From Anaspis maculata (lineage: Eukaryota; Arthropoda; Insecta; Coleoptera; Scraptiidae), in NCBI GenBank assembly GCA_949128115.1, contig OX421963.1:82903602-82967601 (forward strand): a stretch of DNA of 64,000 nucleotides, written 5' to 3'. A program made the position numbers and the translations under genes. The notes below the pieces were generated by a model. That model did no database searches, was not told where the DNA came from, and saw nothing but the letters and a program-made list of their open reading frames with translations. The first letter of the stretch is position 1. Each line of letters opens with the position of its first letter. Shown one piece after another: positions 1 through 11,223 of this stretch.

Positions 1-421
1 TTATTTTCGTTTTTTGGGTGTCAGAAGTTTTGGCGAGATCATCAACTCAACGAAGGACAAGAATGCTAAGGCTTGAGGGATCGAAGGATTCTTAAGAATT
101 GAAGAGCCAGATGGTTCAATGATTCTAAGGCTCGGTATTACAATGTCTGATGGTTAAACGATAGTACAACTTACGACGTATAAAAAACAATAGCTTAGCC
201 AAACTTGAATCATAGGAATCACCGAATAGAAGAATCGTAGCCGAAAAAGTGCTTCGCTTTAGGCGATTTTAGCTTGAAAAACTCATCCGTTCACAAATTA
301 GAAAGTCCAGGAACATCAAAATTTCACGTAGAAGCATCCGATTCTGATTAAACTTGAACCTGTCTATAACTACGGGAGTACAATCATGACTATGAGACAA
401 ATGAGCGGGCATCGGAAGACA
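1..421. other. AT-rich non-coding stretch
   Basis: No gene is supported. Short words such as GATTCT and AGAATC recur irregularly, as in old degenerate repeats, but no clean period is visible. A similar degenerate texture returns around 1850-2110 and 3740-3990. Confidence 0.4.
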
Positions 422-423
422 TA

Positions 424-1576
424 CAGGGTGATTCATGAGTGACCTTACATAGGCTGATGGGAGATAGAGGACTTCGAGGCAAGTCAGGATCCACTGAAGA
501 AATTTCATTTTCCCCAATGGTTACGAAGATACAGGGTGTTCTGTGTGTTTCGTATGAAACTTTGATAAGCTATATTTCTAAAACGGCCAGAGGTATTTTG
601 TTGAAATTCACCAATAATATTTCTCTGTTGGAATTCATCCCGGAGCCATACCGGGCAAGTCAAAATCCAGGGCCGGGCTAGAAAAAAGGTGCCCCTTTCT
701 TGTTTCATCAAAAAGTACATTTTCTGACCGCTTTTCTAAAAAACTGCTATCGGATTCAAAAAGCTAATGAAAAATGCTTCATGAATCACTCTTCAATTTA
801 GATGGCACACCTAAACCGTTCCGACAATTAAAAGTGAAATTTGTGAGTGAGTTCCCATTTTCGACCGGACATAATCGACTCATTGTTTGATTGAATTCAC
901 CAAAATTCATTTTTTGGCTTGTCTCTGTTGAATAGAAGAGCTTGGTTGAAAGGAAAATTCCAGAGCCGACCATTTTTTTTTTATAAAAAAATCGAGAGTG
1001 AAACCAAAATTAGACTCGATTTGGTCGTCAAAAAAAATCTTCGGCTATGGAACAAGCCTTTCTATTCCACAGAGACAAGCTAAACAATGAATTTGAATGA
1101 ATTCAATCAAACAGTGAGTCGATTATGTCCGGTCAAAAATGGAAACTTACCCATAAATTTCACTTTCAATTTGTAGGTCGAAACGGTTTAGGTGTCATCT
1201 AAATTGAAGAGTGATTCTTCAAGCATTTTTCCTTAGCTTCTCGAATCCGATAGCAGTTTTTCAGAAAAGCGGTCAGAAAATATAATTTTTGATCAAATAA
1301 AAAAGAGGCACATTTTTTCAATCTCGGTCCTGGATTTTGACTTACCCAGTATGGCTCCAGGGTAAGTTCCAATAGAGAAATATCACTGGCGAATTTCAAG
1401 AAAATATCTCTAGCCGTTTCAGAAATATCGTTTATCAAAGTTTCATACGAAACACACAAAACACCCTGTATCTTTGTAGCCAATGGAGAAAACAAAATTT
1501 CTTCAGTGGATCCTGACTCGCCTCAAAGTCCTCTATCTCCCATTAGCCTATGTAAGGTCACTCATGAATCACCCTG
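424..1576. mobile_element. Outer palindromic MITE-like element, TA-flanked, CAGGGTG ends
   Basis: The left end CAGGGTGATTCATGAGTG at 424 is mirrored by CACTCATGAATCACCCTG ending at 1576, and each end abuts TA (422-423, 1577-1578). The arms run inward for several hundred bases; 780-950 is mirrored by 1060-1215. TA duplications and inverted ends fit non-autonomous Tc1/mariner-type elements. No transposase is encoded, and the short frames within are arm sequence read in both directions. A second set of CAGGGTG ends lies inside at symmetric positions (see 532-1468). Confidence 0.75.
532..1468. mobile_element. Inner palindromic MITE nested at the dyad centre of 424-1576
   Basis: A second TA-CAGGGTG end begins at 532 (CAGGGTGTTCTGTGTG) and its mirror CACCCTG-TA ends at 1468. 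The outer flanks left on the two sides are 108 bp each (424-531 and 1469-1576). Removing this element and one TA would rejoin a short palindrome centred on TA (GAAGATATCTTTG). The element therefore appears to have inserted into the exact centre of the outer palindrome. Confidence 0.65.
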
Positions 1577-1578
1577 TA

Positions 1579-3058
1579 GTTGACTCTTCTCAGCCGATGT
1601 CTTCCACCCAGAAGGCAAGATTTTTTTTCCGAGAATGTGAAGTTTCAAGTTTTAGGGAGGCATTTTTGAGTTAGCTGAGTTAAGAACAAATAATATAGAA
1701 TTATGTAAGTAATTGAATAAGTAACAAAGTGTCTTTGAATTTATTGTGCATGTGCACGGATCCACCTTGTACTATTCACTTACAGGCCTAAGCTGTGATC
1801 TACCAAGATCATTTTTGAAGACAACGTATTGTGCAAGTCCTACAGAGATTTTACAGGGCCCTTAAAGGTGCTATAAATCTTGTCGAGATCTTCAATATTT
1901 GAAATTCTAGATTATTTGGGAAGATCATCAACGCAGAAATTCCGGATATGTCGAAGATCCGAAAATTCCGCAGATTTTGGAGCATCCACGCTCGCTGAGG
2001 ACATGTATTCTGGAGTTGCCGAGTATGCAACACCGATTACAGAATGCATCTAGATTCTACGGATGATACAGATTCTGGAGACCTCAGAGGCGGATGTTAC
2101 TCAGTTCAGCTAATTCTGAACCGAATTTTATTGTTACACGTCCAGAAACAGAGCAAGAAAAGTAGATGTTGAATACTTTGTCAAAAACCGAAAAACTCAG
2201 AATTGTGAATTACACCATTCTGGTTTCCAGCCAACGGCTCCTCATATACTTAGTGCAGATAATCTTAAATCTTGACTATGCTAGATAATATCACAAAAGG
2301 TTGTTCCAAAGACAGAGATCCTAGAGCTGGAAAAAGTGTTGACGTTCACTGAACATACAGATCCTGTAGACTTTTGATCTCGTGTGGGCGTGACGTCATC
2401 ACGATCGAGCATGTACCATGACTTGATCCGTAACGTCGGATATTATCACTCTCACCAATACACCCATTCAGTTTTACCTGGTCTGCGCGCGCATCTGCAC
2501 GACTCGGTGCCATGATAACGGTGCAGGTGAAATGGTGAAAAATGACATCCTTGGAAAAATCAAAGTCAAAGTGTCAAACAGTTGAAGTGATAAGTGTACG
2601 GTACATACGCGTGATCCTGCAACCTGCAAACATCACCTTGAAAGAAGAGTGATCGCGGAAAACACGGACAGTACCTAGTAGCTCCCAGTATTCCCAGTTC
2701 CTTTGAGTGTTTCTGTCCGCGATAGTGTGACAAATTCTTACAGGTCGGCCTGTCTTCGGCTACTGTCACCTTCTGGGAGCATTTATAGATCGTAGTTGTA
2801 GTTCTCTAGGCCCTCGAAAAGTTGCTGTCGGTGACAAAGGATGCAAAGCTTCTTCCATGAGGTTGACCCGGAATACATGTTCTGTAATAGGTGGGAATGC
2901 TGCTGACCTGTATGTTTTGCGGTTACACGTCTCTGTCTATCCTTTCTTTAGAGGGGTAGCCCTGGCACACATCTTGTTCCATGTTGAGTGGAGGTCACCT
3001 CATCATTCAGCAGTGAATTCTCACTAGTGTAAACGTCAAAATAACGGCAGTTGAAGTC
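1579..3058. other. Non-coding stretch, no gene seen
   Basis: No frame longer than about 70 codons resembles a protein family. 1850-2050 has degenerate repeats with words such as AGATCTTC and AGATCATC. The rest looks like intron or intergenic sequence. Confidence 0.4.
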
Positions 3059-3061
3059 TTA

Positions 3062-3257
3062 TGGCGGCTTTACAGAACTTCGTATGTCGCCGGCGACAAT
3101 CCCCCACTCCACTGTAGTTGAATCATTTGAACGACACGACGACAGGAACTCGTGTCGCGGGAAGGATATGGAGGGGGGTAGGGGAGTACAGGCAGATTGA
3201 ATCCTATTGGCCAGCGACACTGTCGCCGGCGACAAACGAAGTTCTGTAAAGCCGCCA
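3062..3257. mobile_element. 196-bp MITE with long TIRs and TTA target duplication
   Basis: TGGCGGCTTTACAGAACTTC starts at 3062 and its reverse complement ends at 3257. The terminal inverted repeats run about 37 bp, through the self-complementary TCGCCGGCGACA. TTA flanks both sides (3059-3061 and 3258-3260). Three-base TWA duplications with long inverted ends are known for PIF/Harbinger-type elements. No coding capacity. Confidence 0.8.
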
Positions 3258-3260
3258 TTA

Positions 3261-4170
3261 ATCCACATGCTCCGTCAAAAATGAAACATACAGGGGATAT
3301 CAGGAGCGCAAACCTCATGCTGAATTTCCCCAGATGGTCGTTCAGATGCGCGCGCAACTCACTTTGTGTCTCTTTTCTCACACAGATTTCTGTATAAGTC
3401 TGTCTCTCTCGTTTTCACCGAATAGGTCTATTGAGGCGTTCTTTGCAATAACCCCACTTGTCTTTTTCTGGTTGAACTCAATTTCGAAACTTTTGGACCA
3501 TGCTAGACCCAATTCACTGAATAAATCACTACGAAACCAGTGTGCAAAAATTCTAGGTGTTGTAATTACCTAGAAATTATGTATTGTGTATTTGAGATCA
3601 AGTCGCTTCTGCAGAAATACAACAAATCATATTGAGGTATCCAGATGATCTGAATGAAATGCGTGAAGCAGAAATTTTTAAAATTGACAAGTGGGGTTTT
3701 TGCGAAGAACGCTTCAATTTCTCTGACCTATAAAATTCTATAGATTATAGAATCCCTGGAATGATTAGAAATGTTCGCAATTCGTCGATCGATTTACTCT
3801 TCTTGGGAAACTGTCTTAACACTACAAAATACTTGTTTCTTTTGGTTACCGGACTGGTAGCAGATGTTCTAGAATACGTCATCAGGATTCTAAAAGTCCA
3901 TAGAAAGTATTATTATAGAGATCTAGAATACTACAGAAGGATTCTACTACTCTTTTCTTATAAAAACGGCATGGCAGTAATAATCTCTAATATGGAAAAG
4001 GAAAATCTAAGACTACAGCTTGTAAGTCATTTTTCTCACTTATATTTCGCAGATCAAGGATTCCTCCATGATCCAGCTCTTACAGGCCTTCAAGGGCTAC
4101 GGCTCTTTTCATTTGCCCCTTCCATGTTGTCCGGTTGAATCAATTTCGTTTGGTTTCGGTCAGTTTGGAG
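3261..4170. other. Non-coding stretch
   Basis: Open frames here, including a 125-codon plus-strand frame at 3761-4138, are AT-rich with no recognisable motif. 3740-3990 is packed with short inverted words (TCTATAGATTATAGA, TCTAGAATAC) and is probably an old simple repeat. Confidence 0.35.
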
Positions 4171-4174
4171 TTAG

Positions 4175-5065
4175 TAAGTAGGCACGAATTTCCGTCGACA
4201 TGTCGTTGCTATTTGTTATAAGCGCTCCCAAATGGACAAATTGTTTGATACGTTCGAAATTATATTCTTCGAATTTTGATCGATTCTTCTACTTCTTTTT
4301 TAAACTTTGGTATCTCCAGTTTCATATACTTGATCTTTTCTTTGTTCACTCTTTTTTTTTCAAATTTGTTTTCCTCTTCATCGGCCCACATGAGCCATAA
4401 CAGTTTTTGTCTTTATTTAATCATCTCTACAACAGCGAAAAATTGCATATTTAGACAGCACAAACATCCAGACGTCCGGGAATCGAACCCGAGGCTCCCG
4501 TGGCCGCAGGCAGCCACACAACCACCTGCGCCACGGGGCCGTCTCTTTTCTTCATTCACTCTTGGTCCTATCCTATTCGCTTGACATTCTAGTATTTCAT
4601 AACTTTCCTTGATACTTCTTTGGTCTCTTCCTATGAACACTGAATCGTCGCATAGGTCAGCAGATTTATGCAAGATGGTTTATTCCTGTTTGAGTCTTGT
4701 TTTTTGCACTACAGATTCTGTCACGAAGTTGGAGAGGATCGTCGATGATAATTGAGCCCCTGTCTCATGCTACTCGAAACTTCAAAACTTTCCGAAAGAC
4801 ATCCTTTGACTTAAACCTTGCTTTGGGCTTTCATCACCATCTTGATTGACTTTCCTGGTAGGTTCAGTTCTGCTAAATTCTCTTCTGTTGCCGGTCTTCG
4901 GATTCCGATGCCATTTTCTATACTTCTTATTTCCAGTATAAACCTCAGTGACGCTTTCTGATCTCTCAACTTCCTAATCGCTTCTCGTATTTCTTCCACT
5001 ATAGGTTGTCGTTCTACGTGATCTTCCCTTGCATCTTGTTCGCTTGCCGTTACTTTTTCACTCCC
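4175..5065 (-). pseudogene. Decayed LINE reverse transcriptase fragment (RTE-like)
   Basis: Read on the minus strand, about 5010-4950 encodes EEIREAIRKLRDQKA. This matches the segment before the KAPG motif of non-LTR reverse transcriptases, where the usual form is EEIREAIRKLKNNKAPG. Around 4673-4550 the strand encodes CDDSVFIGRDQRSIKESYE followed by RIGPRVNEEK, which is the catalytic motif C region (normally ADD) and the following helix of RTE/craft-type enzymes. The two blocks are joined by shortened, frameshifted sequence, so much of the palm is missing. A SINE splits the frame just after NEEK, and the frame resumes beyond it with VNKEKIKYMKLEIPKF. Clade assignment is by motif feel only; the LINE origin is firmer. 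Confidence 0.65.
4354..4544 (-). mobile_element. tRNA-derived SINE (copy 1), inserted in LINE relic
   Basis: The minus strand starts GACGGCCCCGTGGCGCAGG and carries a pol III A box (TGGCGCAGGTGG, at 4522-4533) and B box (GGTTCGATTCC, at 4479-4489), followed by a tRNA-unrelated body and an A-rich tail. It is flanked by CTTTTCTTTGTTCACTCTT (4335-4353) and CTTTTCTTCATTCACTCTT (4545-4563), a 19-bp target duplication with two mismatches. The host sequence is the LINE reverse transcriptase frame. The same family recurs at 47765-47975 on the other strand. Confidence 0.85.
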
Positions 5066-7660
5066 TCCGTTTCAACTTGTCTGCTTCAGTTCAAGAGTTC
5101 GTTGAAGTTTAGTGTTCTGAGCATCTTTGTCTAGTCAAATATCTAATTTTGTTTGTTGCTGCAGAATTTCAATTCTGCATTTTTTTTAAAGAAGATTGTA
5201 AAAAATTACTATTGAACTGGCTAATTTGACTTTAGGAAGACTCTTGCTTCTTTTTGTGTTTGGAACATTGGTAGCGCCGAAACTGTAGAAGGAAAATTCT
5301 ATCGTCATCTCTTCCTCACTCATGGTATGTCACAGTCTGTCCTCCACTCTGAATCTCCAAACTTGTTAGTTTATCCGCTTCCCTCTTCATTCTCTTCAGT
5401 TCCCAACGATTCTCCTCTGTTGGCTCTTGCCTATTGGTTCTTGCCCCCATTCCCTTCGGATCATGAGTGCTCCTTCTCCCTGCATTCGTCGTCCAACTAT
5501 TGCAGATCAAAGGTAGAAGTCTTCAATATGCAAATATTGCAAATGCATCGTAACTTCCTCATTTCGAGTTTTACTGTCGGTGGATGTGCATTCTTCAAAT
5601 GGGATCACTCTGCATTTATGTTCAATTATTCCAAACCGCGGGGTGACAGCCAACTTGACGGCGAAAGAGCACAGCACTAAATAAAATGTCGACCGCAGAT
5701 TCGACGCACGTCAACCATGCCCAGCTCCTTTCAGTACAGGTGAGGACTTGCGGAAAGAAAACCGCAACGTATTTCGGCAATAACGTTCCTTGTTTATTTT
5801 CTAATACTAAAATGCGACCATTTACTTCGCACACATCACTTAAAGACCTCGTAAAAGTTCATGATATTATAAAATTTATATTTATTCTATGCAAACACCG
5901 CAAATATTTACGCGGATGATCCGGATGGTGCAATCCGAATAGCACTGTCCGGAACCGCATTATTATTGCAGGACACCTGTCCGGCGAGCACCGGGGAAGA
6001 AAAAATCCTGGACCCACGCCTCATCAGGGGGACGTTGCCTAATAACAAGTGAAGGGATTGTTTGTTTGGCGCGCATTGTAAATTAGCTCTGCGACAACTT
6101 TTTGGCAAAGTTTCGCGGGAATTTATTGCCGGCTTGTATTACAATGCCGGACACGCCATTGTGTCGACATTGTTCGAATTTGTTCCAAATTTTTTTGCTA
6201 TTTTCGTTGTGTACGCATTGTAGGCGGTTTTGAGTCCAGTCCGGGTGGGTCTAGTCCCGAACACCCCGCAGGCTGCCGCTTTCGTATATGTATTCGCTTT
6301 GAAAGCTGAAAGCTCACGAGTGACGTCAGTTTCGTTACACTTGAAGTTGTACCCCGAGGTGAGCTTTTAGCTTTCAGAAATGAGTCGAATAAAACTGGCC
6401 ACACACCATACCGGAGAACACACCTTTGGATATAGCGCAAAGCATATTATCCCAATCCTGTTGGGGATTTTGGCGCGTTTTTGTCTGTTCCTGTGTACAC
6501 AAAGGAAGAGACGAGTTGTCGCCCTGACATGGCGTTAAATATTCATCTGTTACGGGTCAGAGTTTGACCGTGCTCCATTTTTTTTACTCCCCATCGAATT
6601 TGCCAAGCAAAAAGTGAGGCGGTTTTTACTAATGCTTCACGTTTCAGAAGATTCACCTATTCTCCTTGAACAGTACATCCAAGACTTAAATACAACACGC
6701 AAAAAACTACACTTGATTATATAATCACTGCTACTATAAATCAAGTCGCTGTTACTTATAATGACCATTGTCTATGAGGTCGCAGATCAAAGAATAGTTT
6801 AGTACCCACCTGCATTTTTAATAACTTCAGGGTTATTACTCGGGTTAAGGCAGCAATGATCGCACTTTCTTCCCAGATTTGTTGATGAAGAGTAGATATT
6901 ATTCCTATGAAATTGCTTCAGAAAGGGAGAAGGCATACATGACCTTATGATCAATAACTGATCAATAATTCCACAAACACGTTAATCATATTCAAAAATA
7001 ATCCATCATCAGCGATCGATCATAATTTATGTACTAGGATATACATACACGAATCAACATGTAAATTAGGAAATTTTTGACAATAAAAACGAAATCCAGG
7101 ACAAGGTTTCACCCGTAGTAATAATTGAACCAAATTTGTTATGAACCTGCCGCTTATCTGCACAAGAATCGATTGGAAGAATGCAAACATCAGATTATGC
7201 ACCGAACTGAATGGAAAGAGAGTTTATCGGAGATTTATCGCTCATGCTAATTAGCGGGCACGACTATTTGACCTATCGGGATTAGGTAACCGGTTTGTGT
7301 AAGAAATTAATTTATAGAAACGAGAATTTGCACCATGCTCGGTGATGGGCGACAGCGAACTCAGACTTCAGTCGACAGCACAGCATAACAGGTTCACAGG
7401 GCAGTAATTGTGGAAACTTTTTTCGAGCTTACAAAAAACAGCTTTGGAAGAACTCGAAAGTTTTGTCAAATCTTTCCATTGGACTAATTGACAATTTCTC
7501 GTTACTTACACAATGCTTGATGTACTGGCTGTTGCGCTGTAATAGTGCCGTTATTTCTCCTGAATGGTCTTTTCAAATCATGCAGTGAAGCAGGTGCTGT
7601 GACGAATACTTTTTTCTTCGAGATAACCGCAGAAGAAGTTCAGTGGGGTTAGATCGGGAC
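5066..7660. other. Non-coding stretch, no gene recognised
   Basis: None of the frames (117 codons at most, 5327-5680 +) resembles a known family. 5066-5510 may hold further LINE decay, because it adjoins the upstream side of the reverse transcriptase relic, but no motif is visible. 5930-6450 is more GC-balanced and contains a small inverted repeat (6306-6377). 6540-7660 is AT-rich intron-like sequence. Confidence 0.35.
6306..6377. repeat. Small imperfect hairpin
   Basis: CTGAAAGCTCAC at 6306 pairs with GTGAGCTTTTAGCTTTCAG ending at 6377, around a loop containing TGACGTCA-like sequence. It may be a short MITE remnant. Confidence 0.35.
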
Positions 7661-7669
7661 GTATTTCAA

Positions 7670-7905
7670 AGGATGTTTCCTAGAAAGGTAATTTCCAAAC
7701 GAGGGGACATCAGTTTCGGCCTCCTAAAAATCCCAATCGAACTCCGTTGAACTCCTTTTTGTGGGACTACCTCAATGAAGAAGTATTCCCTGTGGCCCAT
7801 ACTACACTTCATGGATTGAAAAACAATATTCTAGAAGGAATGGCGGCTATTCCAACTGTTCCCCATACTCGAAGTCTCGAAGACGAACAACATTTCAATA
7901 AAATT
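7670..7905 (+). pseudogene. Mariner/Tc1-type transposase C-terminal fragment
   Basis: From 7676 the plus strand encodes FPRKVISKRGDISF. After a one-base frameshift it encodes RPPKNPNRTPLNSFLWDYL, then NEEVF and LHGLKNNILEGMAA. This is the conserved block around the third catalytic acidic residue of DDE_3/mariner-like transposases, usually written PARSPDLTPLDFFLWGYLK. Here the catalytic SPD reads NPN, so the copy is dead even apart from the frameshift. The open frame runs on to 8253 without further family similarity. No intact N-terminal DNA-binding region is visible upstream. A second, different relic of the superfamily lies at 9751-10037. Confidence 0.7.
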
Positions 7906-8252
7906 CACATCTTAATCACGCTTTACCTATCACCAGTCGTTGGTGGACCAGAGTGTAGAAATTTCACTACACTCGCAGGTCCGAAACAAGAATGCTCACA
8001 ACTTCCACCAACTCCATCAAAAGAAGTGAACTACTGTATGTCTCAGGGAACATATTTTTCTGACCGTGCAGTTATAACTTACAGCCATTCAACAAGTCAT
8101 TTAGAAGTTCAAATGAGCTTGTGGCTCAAGCGAGCCGCAAACAAAACATTCAAAATTCCCAACAACAATAAATTTCGCGAAAGAACTGTAAAGTTCCAAA
8201 TAATGGCGATGCGGACACTAAAAATGTCGCGTGTATATTATGCGGAACCGTA

Positions 8253-8388
8253 AAATTCGCGCGGCCGGGCTCTTTCGGACTTTTGTAGGTAAAGCAAGCA
8301 CACTTTTCATATTTTTTCCGGCTCGTAAACTGAACAAAGCTCATCTGGCAAAATACGAGCTGTCTTGGAAAGAGCCGTGCGCAAATTT
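8253..8388. mobile_element. Short MITE-like inverted repeat
   Basis: AAATTCGCGCGGCCGGGCTC at 8253 is mirrored by GAGCCGTGCGCAAATTT ending near 8387, flanking about 90 bp. The pairing is imperfect. No target duplication is clear, so the boundaries are approximate. Confidence 0.45.
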
Positions 8389-9740
8389 CTCGAGTTGCAT
8401 TTTTATTCAACCATTTTTCTTTTGAATGGAAAAGGTTCAAAGAGCCATCAAGAAATGCCTGTCTGCTTTGTATTCATGATTCAGATTCATTTTTCTTGGC
8501 ACAAGATGGCTGCCAAAGGCAAGTTGTAGAGTGAGTACATAATATGAGTGAGATCCATTGACCTGTGTCTATCTGAGCTGGAGCTGTAATAGCGTACTGC
8601 CATGGCCCCAAAACTGGACCGAGAAATCCGCCATGGTAGCTAACAAACACTGGTCAATCAACGGGCACCTCAAGTCAGACATTAAACGCACTTGATCGTA
8701 CTTTGACTATTATCGTATATACAGTATATACAGGAAGAAATACAGAAAAGAAATCTGTAAATTCAATAATAGGCTCTTCAAACTTACACAACTTGATTCA
8801 GACGTGAATATCTTGTTGTTGTTCTATTGTCAAGAAGTTTTCTGCTTTTTGACCAACTGTCATTGTTACTCAAATAAAATAGGAGCGGGAGCAGCGATGA
8901 GGAACCTGTTGCTAATCAGTGGCTCCCAAACCTTCTTCGTATGATTCTGCATAGGTCATACCTTCTGCCTGCGAAATTAAAATCGACTGTCGATCATGCA
9001 AGTCGATAATGCAGTATATCAACGTAGAATGGCCATTGTGATGTTGTTTAGGACTTACTTAATGTAGCTAATTAGCGGATTCATATTTTTTCCTAAACGT
9101 TACATAGATACATAACGCGCAAAGAATACATAGTCAAAAATAAAAGTTTTGCATCAGTTTATGTATCTAGCTTGACATTAATTTGTCAAAGTAGTGTCGA
9201 AATTTACAAGAAATTCAAGTTTTCTCTCAATTTAAGCAACGATTACGATTAACGTCGTTCGACACACGAGCGCTGAGCTTTTTAGGCCCTCAGCCTCTTT
9301 TGCAGCATTCGGCTACGCCTCATGATGGCAAACAAGGCTTCCTATCAATTGCCAAAAACTGAGAAGCAATCAATTCCAACGCTTGTTGGTTTGTGGCAGC
9401 GATAACTGGTATCGCTTTTGGTCTCACTAGTCCAGTCAAATAGGGTTTTCATCTCGCATAAAACCATAGGATTCCATTTTTCCAGAAATGTGTATAGAGG
9501 GTAGTCCCCTGAACACCACCTAATAAAGTCCCTTCGAATAACACTGATATTATCCCTCACTTGTGAAACGTCATTGGAAAGCCCTTGAGCAATGCTTTCC
9601 AGTGGTACCAATTATTCCAAATTTTGTTTAGAAAGTATTCGAATAATTTGAAAAAAAAAACTGTCTAATGGGTTTACATTGATTTAAATGAATTCACTTC
9701 ACAATAAATCAAATTTTAACTACTTCAAACCAGAAAGAAA
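8389..9740. other. Non-coding stretch
   Basis: An 88-codon minus-strand frame at 9345-9611 has no motif I recognise. 9060-9270 is AT-rich. Nothing else is supported. Confidence 0.35.
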
Positions 9741-9750
9741 GACCTAATGT

Positions 9751-10037
9751 TCATAATAAGTGTTCAAAATGATTGCCGTTATTTTCAAGGCAATAAATAA
9801 AGCCTGTTCTTGATCTCTTGTCGAACGTTTTCGATGGTTCTTCAATCGACTCTGGTTGAGCTTTAAAAACAGACTTCAAGTGATCCCACAGAAAGAAGTT
9901 TGGAGGAGTCAAGTCCGGTGATTTGGGAGCCCATCTAATGGGTCCTCTTCTGCCAATCCACCGATCTGTATAATGATCATCTAACCATTGACTAACTAGA
10001 CATAGTGAGGTGGAGCTCTGTCTTGTTGGAAATGAAG
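9751..10037 (-). pseudogene. Mariner-like transposase C-terminal half
   Basis: Read on the minus strand from about 10037, the sequence gives FQQDRAPPHYV, the block with the second catalytic aspartate. A one-base shift follows, then an uninterrupted frame: QWLDDHYTDRWIGRRGPIRW, APKSPDLTPPNFFLWDHLK and the terminus NNGNHFEHLL, ending at the stop at 9751-9753. The spacing between the two aspartates (QQD and SPD) is about 34-35 residues, in keeping with the mariner group. Upstream coding (first aspartate and DNA-binding domain) is missing. At about 10060 the sequence switches to an inverted second copy of the same C-terminus (10102-10188, plus strand). It is better preserved than the 7.7-kb relic but not intact. 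Confidence 0.8.
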
Positions 10038-10101
10038 TGAGTCCCCGGTCAAATTAAGATTTCTGTCTAGGTCCAAGGATTGATGTCGCACATTTTCAAG
10101 A

Positions 10102-10188
10102 GAAACCTTCGAAAACGTTCGACAGGAGTTCGAGAACAGGCTTTATTATTGCCTTAAAAACAACGGCTATCATTTTGATCACTTATTG
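10102..10188 (+). pseudogene. Inverted duplicate of the mariner-like transposase C-terminus
   Basis: The plus strand encodes ETFENVRQEFENRLYYCLKN then NGYHFDHLL, matching the end of the minus-strand relic (TFDKRSRTGFIYCLENNGNHFEHLL region). The two C-termini point away from each other about 60 bp beyond the catalytic block. The stop codon has been lost. It could be the rearranged remains of two elements or one internally inverted copy. Confidence 0.65.
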
Positions 10189-10424
10189 TGCACATTTGGT
10201 TTTCCTTTTTGGTTGCCATTTGAAAAAATCAGTGGAGGGGGCTGGGGCTCAAAACTGGGTGGGAGATGAGTCACTGCTCCACTATTATCGTCCCCCTCCA
10301 TTCATTTTGTCGAAACGGTTTTTGGCGATTTTTGATATCTGCTCTTGTTTCAGACTTACAGGCAATTGCAAGTTTGGAATTCGACACCCTGTATATCTTT
10401 GAACGAGTGATCGAATAAATCTCT

Positions 10425-10905
10425 CCTCAAGATTTCCGGGAATTCCGGAGATTTCCGAAAGAATTCCGGGAATTCCGATGATTTCCGAGAGACTTCCAGG
10501 ATTTCCGGTGATTTCCGATTTTTTTTTGGGGAATTCCGGTGATGTGATTTTTGAGAGAATTCTGGGGATTCCAGTGATTTCCGAGAGATTTCCGGGAATT
10601 CCAGTAATTTCCGAAAGACCTCCGGGAATTTTGGTGATTTCCGAGAGCTTTCCGGGAATTCCGGAGATTTCCGGAAGAACTCCGGGAATTCCGATGACTT
10701 ACTTCCGAAAGATTTCCGAGAATTCCAGTGATTTCCGAAAGACTCCCGGGAATTCCGGTGCTGTAATTTCCGAAAGAATTCCGGGAATTTTGGTGATTTC
10801 CGAGGGAAATCCGGTGATTTCCGAAAGAGTTCCGGGATTTCCCGTGATTTCCGAAAGACTTCCGGGATTTCCGGTGACTTCCTAAAAAATTCCGGGAATT
10901 CCGAA
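10425..10905. repeat. 30-bp minisatellite (TTCCGGGAATTCC family)
   Basis: About 16 imperfect copies of a 30-bp unit built on GATTTCCGAGAGATTTCCGG plus GAATTCCAGT. Because 30 is a multiple of 3, several frames stay open; the longest on the minus strand is 226 codons (10356-11036) and repeats a ten-residue word such as FRKSPEIPEV. I treat these as by-products of the repeat, not genes. Confidence 0.8.
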
Positions 10906-11223
10906 ATGAAATGTACACTGAATTCTGGGGAAATCAACCCCTCGTTAAGGACACTGTCCGGTGCCAAAGGGGTCTTGGTCATGTTTGGGATATGGTCGGT
11001 CTCCACTCTCCACCATCTTTTCTCGTCCATCCCCAACTTTTAGGTGGAGGGGGGGGGGGGTTGTTTCTCAACCATTGCTCCACTTTGTATGAATGTTGCA
11101 CCGCAGCATCTGTTGCGGGCGGCAAAACACACAGGTTGGCTTTCATTCTTGCCGCTGACTTCACGAAGTACATGTATCTGTGAATTATATCAAATTGTTG
11201 GATGTGGTAGAGTAGTCGGAATA

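Noticed and set aside
3761..4138. 125-codon plus-strand frame
   Set aside because: AT-rich, built over degenerate repeats, no motif, no splice or start support.
4479..4540. tRNA gene (also at 47786-47839)
   Set aside because: A and B boxes are good, but the cloverleaf is not convincing, and each is followed by a shared non-tRNA body, an A- or ATTT-rich tail and target duplications, so these are SINEs.
10356..11036. 226-codon minus-strand frame
   Set aside because: Produced by the 30-bp minisatellite whose period is a multiple of three.
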